A stretch of 9,467 nt of DNA from JALHST01 sp038316335 (GTDB lineage Bacteria > Bacteroidota > Bacteroidia > Flavobacteriales > Flavobacteriaceae), in assembly GCA_038316335.1 (NCBI GenBank), contig JBBQAM010000090.1, forward strand, positions 1 to 9,467, written 5' to 3'. Position 1 is the stretch's first letter. The number at the start of each line of letters is the position of its first letter. Below, in pieces: positions 1-7,265 of this stretch. The notes beneath the pieces were generated by a model. The model worked only from the letters and a program-made list of their open reading frames with translations, had not been told where the DNA came from and did not search any database. The translations under genes and the position numbers were made by a program.

Positions 1-95
1 ATTACCAATACTTTTTGCCCGTTTTTGGCGAGTTCAATAGCAGCAGCAAGACCATTTGGTCCCGAACCTATGATAATGGCGTTGTATTCTGACAT
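1..95 (-). CDS. FAD-dependent oxidoreductase, phytoene desaturase-like (N-terminal fragment)
   Basis: Only the first 31 codons are present and the gene continues beyond position 1. The start ATG is the complement of 93-95. The peptide begins MSEYNAIIIGSGPNGLAAAI, a beta strand followed by a dinucleotide-binding glycine motif (G10-x-G12-P-N-G15) and a hydrophobic helix, the classic Rossmann fold for FAD at the N-terminus of flavin oxidoreductases. The form GSGPNGL is typical of the phytoene dehydrogenase-related family (carotenoid or retinol desaturase-like proteins), but with so little sequence the substrate cannot be stated. It lies 80 bases downstream of murA on the same strand. I found no TAnnTTTG box in that gap, so it may be read through from murA or have a weak promoter of its own. 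Confidence 0.75.
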   Translation of the reverse strand, partial: MSEYNAIIIGSGPNGLAAAIELAKNGQKVLV

Positions 96-175
96 GAATG
101 GATTTTGATCTTTCCTTAATTTACTTGCTGGAAAATTTCACAATACCGCAGGTGAATTGCATTTGGAGTATGACC

Positions 176-1483
176 CTATACACGTACGATTTTTGCCCCA
201 ATGGCCCTTAAGCGCCCATCGATATTCTCATAGCCCCTATCGATTTGTTCGATATTATGTATCGTCGAGGTTCCCTTGGCTGACAAGGCGGCTATTAAAA
301 GTGAAATTCCAGCCCTAATATCGGGTGAAACCATGGTAGTTGCCTTTAAGGTAGACTTAAAATCATGACCGATTACTGTGGCCCTATGTGGGTCACAAAG
401 TATGATTTTGGCGCCCATATCAATCAATTTATCTACAAAGAATAGGCGGCTTTCGAACATTTTCTGATGGATGACCACCTCCCCTCGGGCCTGAGTGGCC
501 ATCACAAGGATGATACTTAATAAATCAGGTGTGAATCCGGGCCATGGGGCGTCGGCTATGGTCAAGATGGAGCCATCTATAAAATTTTGGATTTCGTACC
601 CATGTGTATGCTGTGGGATAAAAATATCATCGCCTTTGCGTTTTACGGTAACCCCAAGTTTTTGAAATACGGCCGGAATCTGTCCTAGATTGTCCCAACT
701 GACATTCTTGATGGTCAGTTCGCTCTTCGTCATTGCCGCAAGCCCGATCCAACTTCCGATCTCGATCATATCGGGCAACATCGTATGCTCTGTGCCCTGC
801 AACTTTTGAACGCCTTCAATGACCAATAAGTTTGAACCAATGCCTTTGATCTTGGCTCCCATACGGTTGAGCATTTTGCACAACTGCTGTAAATAGGGTT
901 CGCATGCGGCATTGTAAATGGTGGTTTCGCCATGCGCCAATACGGCGGCCATTACGATATTAGCGGTTCCTGTTACCGAAGCCTCATCGAGCAACATGTA
1001 GGTACCCTTTAACTTTTTGGCCTCGACGCCATAAAAATGTTCTTCTTTGTTGTAGCGGAATTTTGCGCCGAGTTTTATAAATCCTTCGAAATGTGTATCC
1101 AACCTACGACGGCCGATCTTATCGCCACCCGGCTTTGGGATATATCCCTTTCCGTATCGGGCAAGCAAGGGCCCCACCAACATAATCGATCCGCGAAGGC
1201 CTCGCCCATCTTCCTTAAACCGATCCGATTGCAGATAATCAAGATTGACGTCGTCGGCCCTAAAGGTATAGGACCCTTTCTTCTTCTTTTGGATCTTGAC
1301 TCCCAGATTTTCTAGGAGCGATATCAATTTATTGACATCTACGATATCCGGAATATTATGAATTGTTACTTCTTCGGGAGTGAGGAGCACTGCACAAAGT
1401 ATCTGTAAGGCCTCATTTTTAGCCCCTTGAGGAATAATCTCGCCTGAAAGTTGGTGCCCACCTTCAATTTTAAATGTACCCAT
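176..1483 (-). CDS. murA: UDP-N-acetylglucosamine 1-carboxyvinyltransferase (MurA), Asp-type active site
   Basis: Cytoplasmic enzyme that transfers enolpyruvate from phosphoenolpyruvate to UDP-GlcNAc, the first committed step of peptidoglycan synthesis. The 435 residues are close to the usual 420-435 and span the two inverse alpha/beta barrel domains of the EPSP-synthase fold. Visible signatures are GAKNEALQ (Lys22-Asn23, substrate binding), the active-site loop KPGGDKIGRRRLDTHFEGF (residues 117-135), FTPDLLS with the likely general base Asp320, SPDIRAG (Arg390) and IDRGYE (Arg416). The loop residue that is Cys115 in E. coli is Asp121 here (codon at 1121-1123). This form remains active in characterised enzymes but resists alkylation by fosfomycin. 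The gene follows the DUF4290 gene after only 15 bases and is probably cotranscribed with it. No Shine-Dalgarno sequence is seen before the ATG, as is usual in Bacteroidota. Confidence 0.97.
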   Translation of the reverse strand: MGTFKIEGGHQLSGEIIPQGAKNEALQILCAVLLTPEEVTIHNIPDIVDVNKLISLLENLGVKIQKKKKGSYTFRADDVNLDYLQSDRFKEDGRGLRGSIMLVGPLLARYGKGYIPKPGGDKIGRRRLDTHFEGFIKLGAKFRYNKEEHFYGVEAKKLKGTYMLLDEASVTGTANIVMAAVLAHGETTIYNAACEPYLQQLCKMLNRMGAKIKGIGSNLLVIEGVQKLQGTEHTMLPDMIEIGSWIGLAAMTKSELTIKNVSWDNLGQIPAVFQKLGVTVKRKGDDIFIPQHTHGYEIQNFIDGSILTIADAPWPGFTPDLLSIILVMATQARGEVVIHQKMFESRLFFVDKLIDMGAKIILCDPHRATVIGHDFKSTLKATTMVSPDIRAGISLLIAALSAKGTSTIHNIEQIDRGYENIDGRLRAIGAKIVRV

Positions 1484-1498
1484 GGAAGATCGGGAATA

Positions 1499-2146
1499 TT
1501 AGAAGCGCTTTTTACCGCGATTATTGTTTCTTTGACTTTTTTTAGGGGACGAACTTCTCGGGGTCTTGGCCACCTTATTTTTTAAGAACTGCCCGCTTTC
1601 GGTAAGATTTTCACCCGTAAGATCTATTTGGCCATCACTGAGCTCATACAAATGCGTAAAGATCGCCTTGTCATCAACGGTATCCTTGTTCCAGTTCAAA
1701 TAACATTTTTTCATGTGATTGGCTATGGCGTATTCAAGGCCATCACGCATATCGCCTTTTTCCCATTTTACGGCCACATCGATCATACGTTTGATGTTGT
1801 TACCATAAAATCGATATTTCGGATGGTTCTGCGGATATTCCAGCGGTTCCGGGCGCTCCATCAACGCCTCTTTCGAGGTAATCGGAAATGGGGAATCTAC
1901 CTTCAATTTAAAATCTGACATGATGAACAATTGGTCCCAAAGTTTGTGCTGAAAGTCGGGCACATCCCTTAAATGGGGCTGTAAATTGCCCATGACATCT
2001 ATTATGGCCTTGGCCACCTTGTTGCGTTCCGCAGTATCTTCTATGGAAACGGCGTGGTCGACCATCTTTTGAAAATGTCTCCCATATTCAGGGATAATTA
2101 GATGTGGTCGCTCGGTGTTGTATTCTAGGTTTTCTACTAAATTCAA
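1499..2146 (-). CDS. DUF4290 family protein
   Basis: A 215-residue protein of the Bacteroidota-specific DUF4290 family, recognised from the N-terminus (NLEYNTERPHLIIPEYGRH) and the central KYRFYGNNIKRMID segment near residues 110-123. The function is unknown. There is no signal peptide or membrane segment, so it is probably cytoplasmic. Residues 190-215 form a low-complexity, strongly basic tail (about 10 Lys/Arg in 26, ending RGKKRF) that could bind nucleic acid, though this is inference only. It sits between a DUF493 gene (85-base gap) and murA (15-base gap) on the same strand, so it is most likely part of a murA transcription unit. A possible -7 box lies upstream at 2208-2215. Confidence 0.88.
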   Translation of the reverse strand: MNLVENLEYNTERPHLIIPEYGRHFQKMVDHAVSIEDTAERNKVAKAIIDVMGNLQPHLRDVPDFQHKLWDQLFIMSDFKLKVDSPFPITSKEALMERPEPLEYPQNHPKYRFYGNNIKRMIDVAVKWEKGDMRDGLEYAIANHMKKCYLNWNKDTVDDKAIFTHLYELSDGQIDLTGENLTESGQFLKNKVAKTPRSSSPKKSQRNNNRGKKRF

Positions 2147-2207
2147 TTTGAAAGATTTTGTGTAAATACTTATTTAGGGAAGTAATTCTATAACGTCTGC
2201 AAAGTAA

Positions 2208-2215
2208 CAAAATTA
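2208..2215 (-). promoter_or_regulatory. Possible -7 promoter box for the DUF4290-murA unit
   Basis: The minus strand reads TAATTTTG, matching the Bacteroidota -7 consensus TAnnTTTG, and would give a leader of roughly 50 bases before the DUF4290 start. There is no TTG at the expected distance upstream, so support is moderate to weak. Confidence 0.35.
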
Positions 2216-2231
2216 TAAATGAATTGCTATA

Positions 2232-2519
2232 TTATAAGGAGATAACTCCTTCGAGCTCCCCTACTTCCTTATATTTTTTGATAACGGCTTCCGAATTTTC
2301 GAGGTTCACCGTTATGGATATGCTGGTGTATTTTCCTTTTTTAGACAATTTCGATTCAATGACAGCACCCATATTATCGAAAATGTCATGTATCTTCAAA
2401 ACTGTATCGGTCTTGCTATGCACAATAAATTTATAGAGATAATCGGAAGGCCAGCTGGTACTGAGATCAAGTTGTTCCTTTAATCGCTTATAAAATTCTT
2501 CCGGGTCTTCGGACGACAT
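2232..2519 (-). CDS. DUF493 (YbeD-like) family protein
   Basis: A 95-residue small cytoplasmic protein of the DUF493/YbeD family, which adopts an ACT-like alpha/beta fold in solved members. Supporting features are the central YLYKFIVHSKTD strand (about residues 27-38), a predicted helix near DTVLKIHDIFDN, and the GKYTSISITVNLENSE strand-turn-helix (about residues 62-77). Length and layout fit the family. The biochemical role is not established; a regulatory, ligand- or protein-binding function is only suggested by the fold. AAGG lies just before the ATG, which may act as a weak ribosome binding site. The gene is divergent from the ATPase-recQ-fmt run and precedes the DUF4290 gene by 85 bases on the same strand. 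A weak hairpin (6-bp stem AAGGAG/CTCCTT, 2236-2251) overlaps its 3' end, without a good T-tract. Confidence 0.85.
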   Translation of the reverse strand: MSSEDPEEFYKRLKEQLDLSTSWPSDYLYKFIVHSKTDTVLKIHDIFDNMGAVIESKLSKKGKYTSISITVNLENSEAVIKKYKEVGELEGVISL

Positions 2520-2534
2520 ACCTTTTCTTTACTG

Positions 2535-2542
2535 CAAATATA
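2535..2542 (-). promoter_or_regulatory. -7 promoter box for the DUF493 gene
   Basis: The minus strand reads TATATTTG, an exact TAnnTTTG match, 15 bases before the start codon. The expected start site would leave a very short leader of about ten bases. No exact TTG -33 element is found at 19-20 bases, only TTTC, so the promoter is incomplete. Confidence 0.5.
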
Positions 2543-2724
2543 GTGCATCGCCTCCAAATCCGGAAACAGAATTCTGAACAGCCCCGGTACCTTTAACGGC
2601 AGATGGGTTTCAACGGTCATATGTATATCAGATTCGTTGTGCTTGTCAGATCAAGGTCAGTATTCGCGCGCTATTTGAGCGTCAACTTGTACGCTTAATC
2701 GCTATGCGGTTTAGCTCAATTCAT

Positions 2725-2732
2725 TACTTTTG
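2725..2732 (+). promoter_or_regulatory. -7 promoter box for the ATPase-recQ-fmt run
   Basis: TACTTTTG matches TAnnTTTG exactly and ends 11 bases before the TTG start of the ATPase gene, so the transcript would have almost no leader. No TTG lies at the usual -33 distance; the nearest TTG is about 35 bases upstream. Confidence 0.5.
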
Positions 2733-2743
2733 TTTATAAATAG

Positions 2744-3295
2744 TTGTCATTGATTCCAAAAAAAATTGTGATTACAGGCGGTCCCAGTACTGGAAAGACT
2801 TCCGTTATAGTACGATTAGAGCAATTGGGGTATCATTGTATGCATGAAATTTCACGAAGTATCACCCTTGAGGCCAGAAAACAAGGCATTGACCAACTTT
2901 TTTTATCAGAACCCCTGCTCTTCAGTGAAAGGATCCTAGAAGGCAGACTGCTGCAGTACGAAGAAGCCACCACCCTTCAAAAAGAAATCGTTTTTATGGA
3001 CCGTGGAGTGCCAGACGTTGTTGCTTATATGGATTGTTTCGGGCAGCCCTATGGGAATCATTTTAACCAAACCTGTAAGGCGGCCCTATATGATCAAATA
3101 TTTTTACTTCCGCCATGGTCCGAAATACATACGTCAGATAATGAACGCTATGAAGACTATGAAGAGGCCCTTCGCATACATGATTGCCTGGAAGCCACTT
3201 ACAAAAGATTTGGGTATCCTGTCTGCGAAGTACCAAAATTAAGCGTAGCTGATAGGGTGCGATTTATACTTCAAAATTTGATACCCCAATCGTGA
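2744..3295 (+). CDS. NadR-like AAA_28-type P-loop ATPase/kinase-like protein
   Basis: A 183-residue P-loop NTPase resembling the C-terminal kinase domain of NadR and the AAA_28 family. Walker A is GGPSTGKTS (residues 12-20, Lys18), a Walker B-like segment is IVFMDRGVPD (Asp86), and the C-terminal half holds NERYEDYEEAL with its arginine, likely the lid that contacts ATP phosphates. The substrate is unknown; it could phosphorylate a small molecule, but no NadR nicotinamide-mononucleotide adenylyltransferase domain is present. An in-frame TAG lies immediately before position 2744, and the P-loop starts only 11 residues in, so translation must begin at TTG 2744, TTG 2750 or a rarer codon just after; no ATG is available. 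Its stop overlaps the recQ start by four bases (GTGA), indicating translational coupling. Confidence 0.85.
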   Translation: MSLIPKKIVITGGPSTGKTSVIVRLEQLGYHCMHEISRSITLEARKQGIDQLFLSEPLLFSERILEGRLLQYEEATTLQKEIVFMDRGVPDVVAYMDCFGQPYGNHFNQTCKAALYDQIFLLPPWSEIHTSDNERYEDYEEALRIHDCLEATYKRFGYPVCEVPKLSVADRVRFILQNLIPQS

Positions 3296-5190
3296 AAAGG
3301 AATCCAAAGGAAATCTTACAGGATGTTTGGGGCTTTCGCGAATTTAAAGGCTCCCAGGAAAAAGTGGTTACGGCCTTGTTGGCTAAAAGGGACGTACTTG
3401 CCCTGATGCCCACTGGCGGTGGTAAATCGCTTTGTTTTCAAATCCCGGCTTTGGCCATGGAGGGCATCTGCATCGTTATTTCCCCCTTGGTAGCCTTAAT
3501 CCAAGATCAAGTAGATGCGCTAAAAAAACACGGCATCAAGGCCATCGCTTTGACAGGAGGTATTTCATATGACGAAGTAAACGATTTGCTGGATAATTGC
3601 CTGTATGGAAATTATAAATTTTTATACCTCTCCCCGGAACGGCTTCAACAAGAGCTTATCAAAGAAAGGCTACGACAACTGAAGGTGAACCTGATTGCTG
3701 TTGATGAGGCCCACTGTATTTCGCAATGGGGGCACGATTTTAGGCCTGCCTATCTTGATTGTTCTGAACTACGGGAACTATTGCCCGATGTGCCAATGAT
3801 CGCCTTGACCGCTACTGCGACCGAACAAGTGGCCAACGATATCGTGGCCAATCTCAAATTTAGCGACCCCTTGATCATCAAGGACTCCTACGCAAGAAAA
3901 AACATCGCCTTTGAGGTCCTCTGGGAAGAAGACAAGCAATACCGGTTAAAACTTCTTTGTACGGGCCTCAAAAAAAGTGCTATCGTTTATGTCAGAACAC
4001 GGCGATTGGCCCAGAGTCTGACCCAATTCCTAAATAGCAATGGGTATACGGCCGCGTATTATCATGGCGGACTTTCGACATCGGAAAAGAAAGGGAGACT
4101 GAATTTATGGTTGGAAAACAAGGTGCAGATCATGGTCGCCACCAACGCCTTTGGAATGGGAATCGATAAACCCGACGTAGCACTGGTAGTTCATTATCAG
4201 ATTCCCGAATGTTTGGAGAATTACTTTCAGGAAGCAGGTAGGGCCGGTCGGGACGATGCCCCGGCCAACGCCATCATATTGACTCATAAAAATGATGAGG
4301 TACAAGTGAAAAATCAGTTTCTCGGGGTCCTGCCCGACACGGCTTTCTTAAAGTTGGCCTATAACAAACTGAACAATTATTTTCAGATACCGTTTGGGGA
4401 AGGCAGCCATGAAACGTTTAATTTGAATTTTAATGAATTTTGCGAGGTCTACAAATTAAATTCTTTTTTAGCCTATAATGCCTTGCTTATCCTCGATCAA
4501 AACTCGGTCATCGCGCTCAGTGAATCATTTTCAAGAAAAATTACGGTGCGCTTTACGATACAGAATGAACAACTGTTCACCTATCTGGAAGACCATCCAA
4601 AAATTAGAGTCGTTGCCCAGACGCTTTTGCGCACCTATGGTGGTATTTTTGAATATGACACAAAAATCAATTCCTTACTTATTGCCAAGAAGGCCGCTGT
4701 CGGGGAACATGAAGTGTTGCATACACTTGAAATCCTACAAAAAGATGGCATAATCGCCTATCAGGCTAAAAATAATGATTTGGAGATTACTTTCTTGGTA
4801 CCCCGGGAAGATGAACGAACGATCAACGTGTTCGCAAAAGAGGTAAAGGAACGTCACCAGCTTAAAATACAAAAGCTAGATCAAATGATCGCCTATCTTC
4901 GCAACGATCGTACATGTCGCAATACACAGATAATGGCTTATTTTGGTGAAAGTATTGGCCAGGATTGTGGTATTTGCGATGTTTGCCGATCAAAAAAAGG
5001 TGCCGATACCGACCACTTGAAAGCCGCTCCGAAACGTATCTTAGCAATCTTGCAGGAAAATAATCGCACTTCGAGGCAACTCATCAAAATTTTGCCTTAT
5101 GGGGAAAAATTGGTTCTAAACGTCTTGCAGGAACTACTTGAGGCAGGAAAAATACATGTTAACACCAAAAATGAATATCAAATTGACTGA
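3292..5190 (+). CDS. recQ: RecQ-family ATP-dependent 3'-5' DNA helicase
   Basis: Superfamily 2 helicase that unwinds DNA in repair and recombination. Motifs in order: motif 0 around GFREFKGSQ (Gln22), motif I MPTGGGKS (39-46), motif II DEAH (138-141), motif III TATAT (173-177), motif V with TNAFGMGIDKPDV (284-296) and motif VI QEAGRAGRD (313-321). A four-cysteine zinc-type cluster, C542-x16-C559-x2-C562-x2-C565, lies near the C-terminus, followed by a short segment resembling a winged helix. In E. coli RecQ the equivalent cluster directly follows the helicase lobes at about 380-403; here some 200 residues intervene, and the 632-residue length leaves no room for a terminal HRDC domain. It is therefore a RecQ paralogue of divergent layout and may not be the only RecQ in the genome. 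The start is GTG, overlapping the ATPase stop by four bases; the 3' end overlaps fmt. Confidence 0.95.
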   Translation: MKRNPKEILQDVWGFREFKGSQEKVVTALLAKRDVLALMPTGGGKSLCFQIPALAMEGICIVISPLVALIQDQVDALKKHGIKAIALTGGISYDEVNDLLDNCLYGNYKFLYLSPERLQQELIKERLRQLKVNLIAVDEAHCISQWGHDFRPAYLDCSELRELLPDVPMIALTATATEQVANDIVANLKFSDPLIIKDSYARKNIAFEVLWEEDKQYRLKLLCTGLKKSAIVYVRTRRLAQSLTQFLNSNGYTAAYYHGGLSTSEKKGRLNLWLENKVQIMVATNAFGMGIDKPDVALVVHYQIPECLENYFQEAGRAGRDDAPANAIILTHKNDEVQVKNQFLGVLPDTAFLKLAYNKLNNYFQIPFGEGSHETFNLNFNEFCEVYKLNSFLAYNALLILDQNSVIALSESFSRKITVRFTIQNEQLFTYLEDHPKIRVVAQTLLRTYGGIFEYDTKINSLLIAKKAAVGEHEVLHTLEILQKDGIIAYQAKNNDLEITFLVPREDERTINVFAKEVKERHQLKIQKLDQMIAYLRNDRTCRNTQIMAYFGESIGQDCGICDVCRSKKGADTDHLKAAPKRILAILQENNRTSRQLIKILPYGEKLVLNVLQELLEAGKIHVNTKNEYQID

Positions 5191-6139
5191 CAAGAGAGCA
5201 TTGCGAATTGTTTTTATGGGCACTCCCGAATTTGCGGTGGCGACTTTGGCGGCCCTATTGGAAAATTCGTATGTGGTCGTGGGCGTAATCACTGCCCCGG
5301 ATCGGCCGGCGGGGCGAGGCCGACAGCTGCAGGAATCGGCCGTGAAACAATTTGCCGTTCAAAAGGGCCTCAAAATATTACAACCCGTAAATCTTAAGGA
5401 TTCCCATTTTTTGGAGCAATTGAATGCCTTGAACGCGAATCTTCAGATCGTGGTTGCCTTTAGAATGTTGCCGAAAGTAGTTTGGCAAAGCCCCGAATAC
5501 GGTACTTTTAACCTTCATGCCTCCCTCCTGCCCGATTATCGTGGGGCCGCCCCGATCAACTGGGCCATTATAAACGGGGAGATCACAACGGGCGCTACAA
5601 CATTTTTTATCGACGAACAGATCGATACCGGGAAGATCATTCTGCAACAAGAATTGGAAATATCGAAAACCGAAACAGCAGGCAGTCTTCATGACCGGCT
5701 AATGCTTTTAGGGGCCTTGCTAGTAATTAGGACTGTTAAACAAATCGAGAACGATTCGGTTACAACATCCAAACAGCACGTTATGCCCTCTCTTAAAATA
5801 GCGCCAAAGATCAGTAAGGAAACCTGTGAGATCGACTGGCGAAAGTCGGTTGATGCAATCTATGATCACATTAGGGGGCTTAGCCCCTATCCTACAGCCT
5901 GGTCTACATTGATGAACGGCAACGATGCCATTTTCATAAAGATCTATTCGGCCGCCAAACAATTCGAGGCACACAATTTCGAGGTCGGTAAGGTCTTGAT
6001 CGATAAAAAAACAATGAAAGTGGCGGTACATGGCGGTTTTATTCAGCTTATGGAAATACAACTTGCCGGACGGCGCAAAATGGAAATTCAGGATGTACTG
6101 AACGGCGTAAATTTTTCCGAAAGTGCACATATGGCCTAA
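5171..6139 (+). CDS. fmt: Methionyl-tRNA formyltransferase
   Basis: Transfers a formyl group from 10-formyl-tetrahydrofolate to Met on the initiator tRNA, producing fMet-tRNA for translation initiation in the cytoplasm. The N-terminal Rossmann-like domain begins at RIVFMGTPEFA. The catalytic region has VVAFRMLP and then NLHASLLPDYRGAAPINWAI, giving Asn114 and His116, with Asp152 in IDTG matching the family N/H/D triad. The C-terminal OB-like domain covers roughly residues 215-322 (LSPYPTAWS). At 322 residues it is close to the usual 310-320. ATG 5171 is preferred and overlaps recQ by 20 bases. TTG 5138 or ATG 5156 would add an unconserved extension, while TTG 5201, just after the recQ stop, would start directly at LRIVFMGTPEF and is a real alternative. 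Expression is probably coupled to recQ. Confidence 0.95.
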   Translation: MNIKLTDKRALRIVFMGTPEFAVATLAALLENSYVVVGVITAPDRPAGRGRQLQESAVKQFAVQKGLKILQPVNLKDSHFLEQLNALNANLQIVVAFRMLPKVVWQSPEYGTFNLHASLLPDYRGAAPINWAIINGEITTGATTFFIDEQIDTGKIILQQELEISKTETAGSLHDRLMLLGALLVIRTVKQIENDSVTTSKQHVMPSLKIAPKISKETCEIDWRKSVDAIYDHIRGLSPYPTAWSTLMNGNDAIFIKIYSAAKQFEAHNFEVGKVLIDKKTMKVAVHGGFIQLMEIQLAGRRKMEIQDVLNGVNFSESAHMA

Positions 6140-6181
6140 AGCCCCGCAATCATTGGGCTGGGAGAAACGTAAAAAAAGCCC
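6140..6181 (+). other. Alternative hairpin arms downstream of fmt
   Basis: Three short arms, AGCCC (6140-6144), GGGCT (6155-6159) and AGCCC (6177-6181), allow two mutually exclusive 5-bp hairpins. Neither is followed by a good T-tract. They may help end fmt transcripts, but the stems are short and the call is weak. Confidence 0.2.
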
Positions 6182-6240
6182 TACTTTATTAACAAACCTC
6201 TCGAGTTATCAACAAAAATGCTGATTTCCCCCTATTTTAC

Positions 6241-6270
6241 TTGCTTCGCGCACAAATACCTATAAATTTG
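6241..6270 (+). promoter_or_regulatory. Promoter of the HU gene
   Basis: TTG at 6241-6243, a 19-base spacer and TAAATTTG at 6263-6270 form a textbook Bacteroidota sigma-A promoter. The predicted start site near 6276 leaves a leader of about 40 bases that is A/T-rich, as expected for a highly expressed gene lacking a Shine-Dalgarno sequence. Confidence 0.8.
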
Positions 6271-6316
6271 TTACACGTTTAAAACTTATTTTTAACAACA
6301 ATTAATTAATCACATT

Positions 6317-6589
6317 ATGAACAAAACAGAATTAATCGATGCTATGGCAGCAGACGCTGGCATCACAAAAGCAGCGGCAAAGAAGTCTTTGGAATCTTTC
6401 TTGGGAAATGTTCAAAAATCCCTTAAAAAAGGTAACAGGGTTTCTTTAGTTGGATTTGGCTCATGGTCCGTTTCCAGAAGAAATGCAAGAGAAGGTAGAA
6501 ACCCATCAACTGGGAAAACTATTAAAATTGCAGCTAAGAATGTTGTTAAGTTCAAAGCAGGTGCCGATTTGGGCAAAGCCGTAAACTAG
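6317..6589 (+). CDS. hup: HU family DNA-binding protein
   Basis: A 90-residue histone-like protein, the exact length of HU. It dimerises, bends DNA and compacts the nucleoid. Helices at the N-terminus (MNKTELIDAMAADAGITKAA) are followed by GFGSWSVSRRNAREGRNPSTGK, the HU/IHF signature, with the DNA-intercalating proline inside RNPSTGK and the basic beta arms on both sides. The C-terminal VVKFKAGADLGKAVN closes the body. Its codons lean more to A-ending forms (GCA, AAA, AGA) than the flanking genes, consistent with high expression rather than transfer. It is monocistronic, with a strong promoter upstream and an intrinsic terminator 22 bases after its stop. HU or a single IHF-like subunit are hard to separate by sequence alone; HU is more likely. 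Confidence 0.95.
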   Translation: MNKTELIDAMAADAGITKAAAKKSLESFLGNVQKSLKKGNRVSLVGFGSWSVSRRNAREGRNPSTGKTIKIAAKNVVKFKAGADLGKAVN

Positions 6590-6610
6590 TTTATACACAA
6601 AGTACGAAGG

Positions 6611-6645
6611 AAAAGCATTTCGCTAATGGCGGAATGCTTTTTTTG
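6611..6645 (+). terminator. Rho-independent terminator of the HU gene
   Basis: Arms 6611-6623 and 6629-6641 form a 13-bp stem (one G-T pair) with a 5-base TAATG loop, and the T-tract runs to 6644. It lies 22 bases after the HU stop codon. Confidence 0.88.
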
Positions 6646-6704
6646 TTAGGGGCTTTTTTTTATAATTATAAATATGTTATTTTAGTTACAAAGTAAACGC
6701 CACC

Positions 6705-7265
6705 ATGGTAGATCTAAAACCGCAAAAGGGGAAACTTCTGATCGCTGAACCGGCGTTGACCGGTGATGTGTCTTTCAATCGTTCGGTCGTACTCTTGGCC
6801 GAACACAATGAGGAAGGATCTGTCGGCTTTATTTTGAACAAACCCTTAGACTATACGATCAGTGATCTGATCACTGAAATTGAAATCCCCTTACAGGTAT
6901 ACAACGGAGGCCCTGTAGAGCAGGACAATCTTTATTTTATACACAAAGTGCCCCATTTGATCGACAATAGTGTTGAGATTTCCGACGGCATTTATTGGGG
7001 CGGCGATTTTGAGAAAACCGTCAGCCTTATCAATCAAAAAATAATCTCGGATGATGATATCCGTTTCTTTTTGGGGTATTCTGGCTGGTCTAGCCTGCAA
7101 CTTGATGCCGAATTATCTTCCAAATCATGGATTGTGGTCAAGAACGAGTATGAAAGTGCCATCATTCAAAAGTCATCGGTGGCGTTTTGGAAGGAGAAAA
7201 TGATTGAATTGGGCGGGAGTTATCTGATTTGGTCAAATGCCCCTGAAAATCCGAATCTCAATTAA
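6705..7265 (+). CDS. YqgE/AlgH family protein (DUF179)
   Basis: A 186-residue protein, against 187 in E. coli YqgE. Conserved family elements are the N-terminal KGKLLIAEPAL (8-18), GSVGFILNKPL (38-48), VYNGGPVEQD (65-74), and FLGYSGWSSLQLDAEL (122-137) followed by SWIVV. The molecular function is not firmly known; the AlgH name comes from alginate regulation in Pseudomonas and should not be transferred here. It is cytoplasmic, with no signal peptide. I see no exact promoter box in the 60-base gap after the HU terminator, only the near match TATTTTAG at 6679-6686. The stop codon shares the palindrome TTAA with the stop of the convergent aminotransferase-like gene, and no terminator separates the two. 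Confidence 0.92.
   Translation: MVDLKPQKGKLLIAEPALTGDVSFNRSVVLLAEHNEEGSVGFILNKPLDYTISDLITEIEIPLQVYNGGPVEQDNLYFIHKVPHLIDNSVEISDGIYWGGDFEKTVSLINQKIISDDDIRFFLGYSGWSSLQLDAELSSKSWIVVKNEYESAIIQKSSVAFWKEKMIELGGSYLIWSNAPENPNLN

Larger units (their letters stand above)
2520..2743. other. Divergent intergenic region between the DUF493 and ATPase genes
   Basis: This 224-base gap holds -7 type promoter boxes at both edges (2535-2542 on minus, 2725-2732 on plus). I see no convincing open frame, strong hairpin or repeat in the middle. Confidence 0.6.

Noticed and set aside
1037..1918. Plus-strand open frames of over 90 codons opposite murA and the DUF4290 gene.
   Set aside because: Antisense shadows of conserved genes with no recognisable protein signature.
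5138..5170. Upstream in-frame starts for fmt at TTG 5138 and ATG 5156.
   Set aside because: The extra residues are not part of the family N-terminus and would deepen the overlap with recQ.
5378..6130. Two minus-strand open frames of about 104 and 136 codons opposite fmt.
   Set aside because: They lie wholly antisense to a well-conserved gene, show no family features and are explained by its codon pattern.
6699..6708. GCCACCATGG at the YqgE start looks like a perfect eukaryotic Kozak sequence, followed by AGATCT, as in a cloning construct.
   Set aside because: The surrounding sequence is continuous native flavobacterial DNA and the protein is a normal bacterial family member; the match is coincidence.
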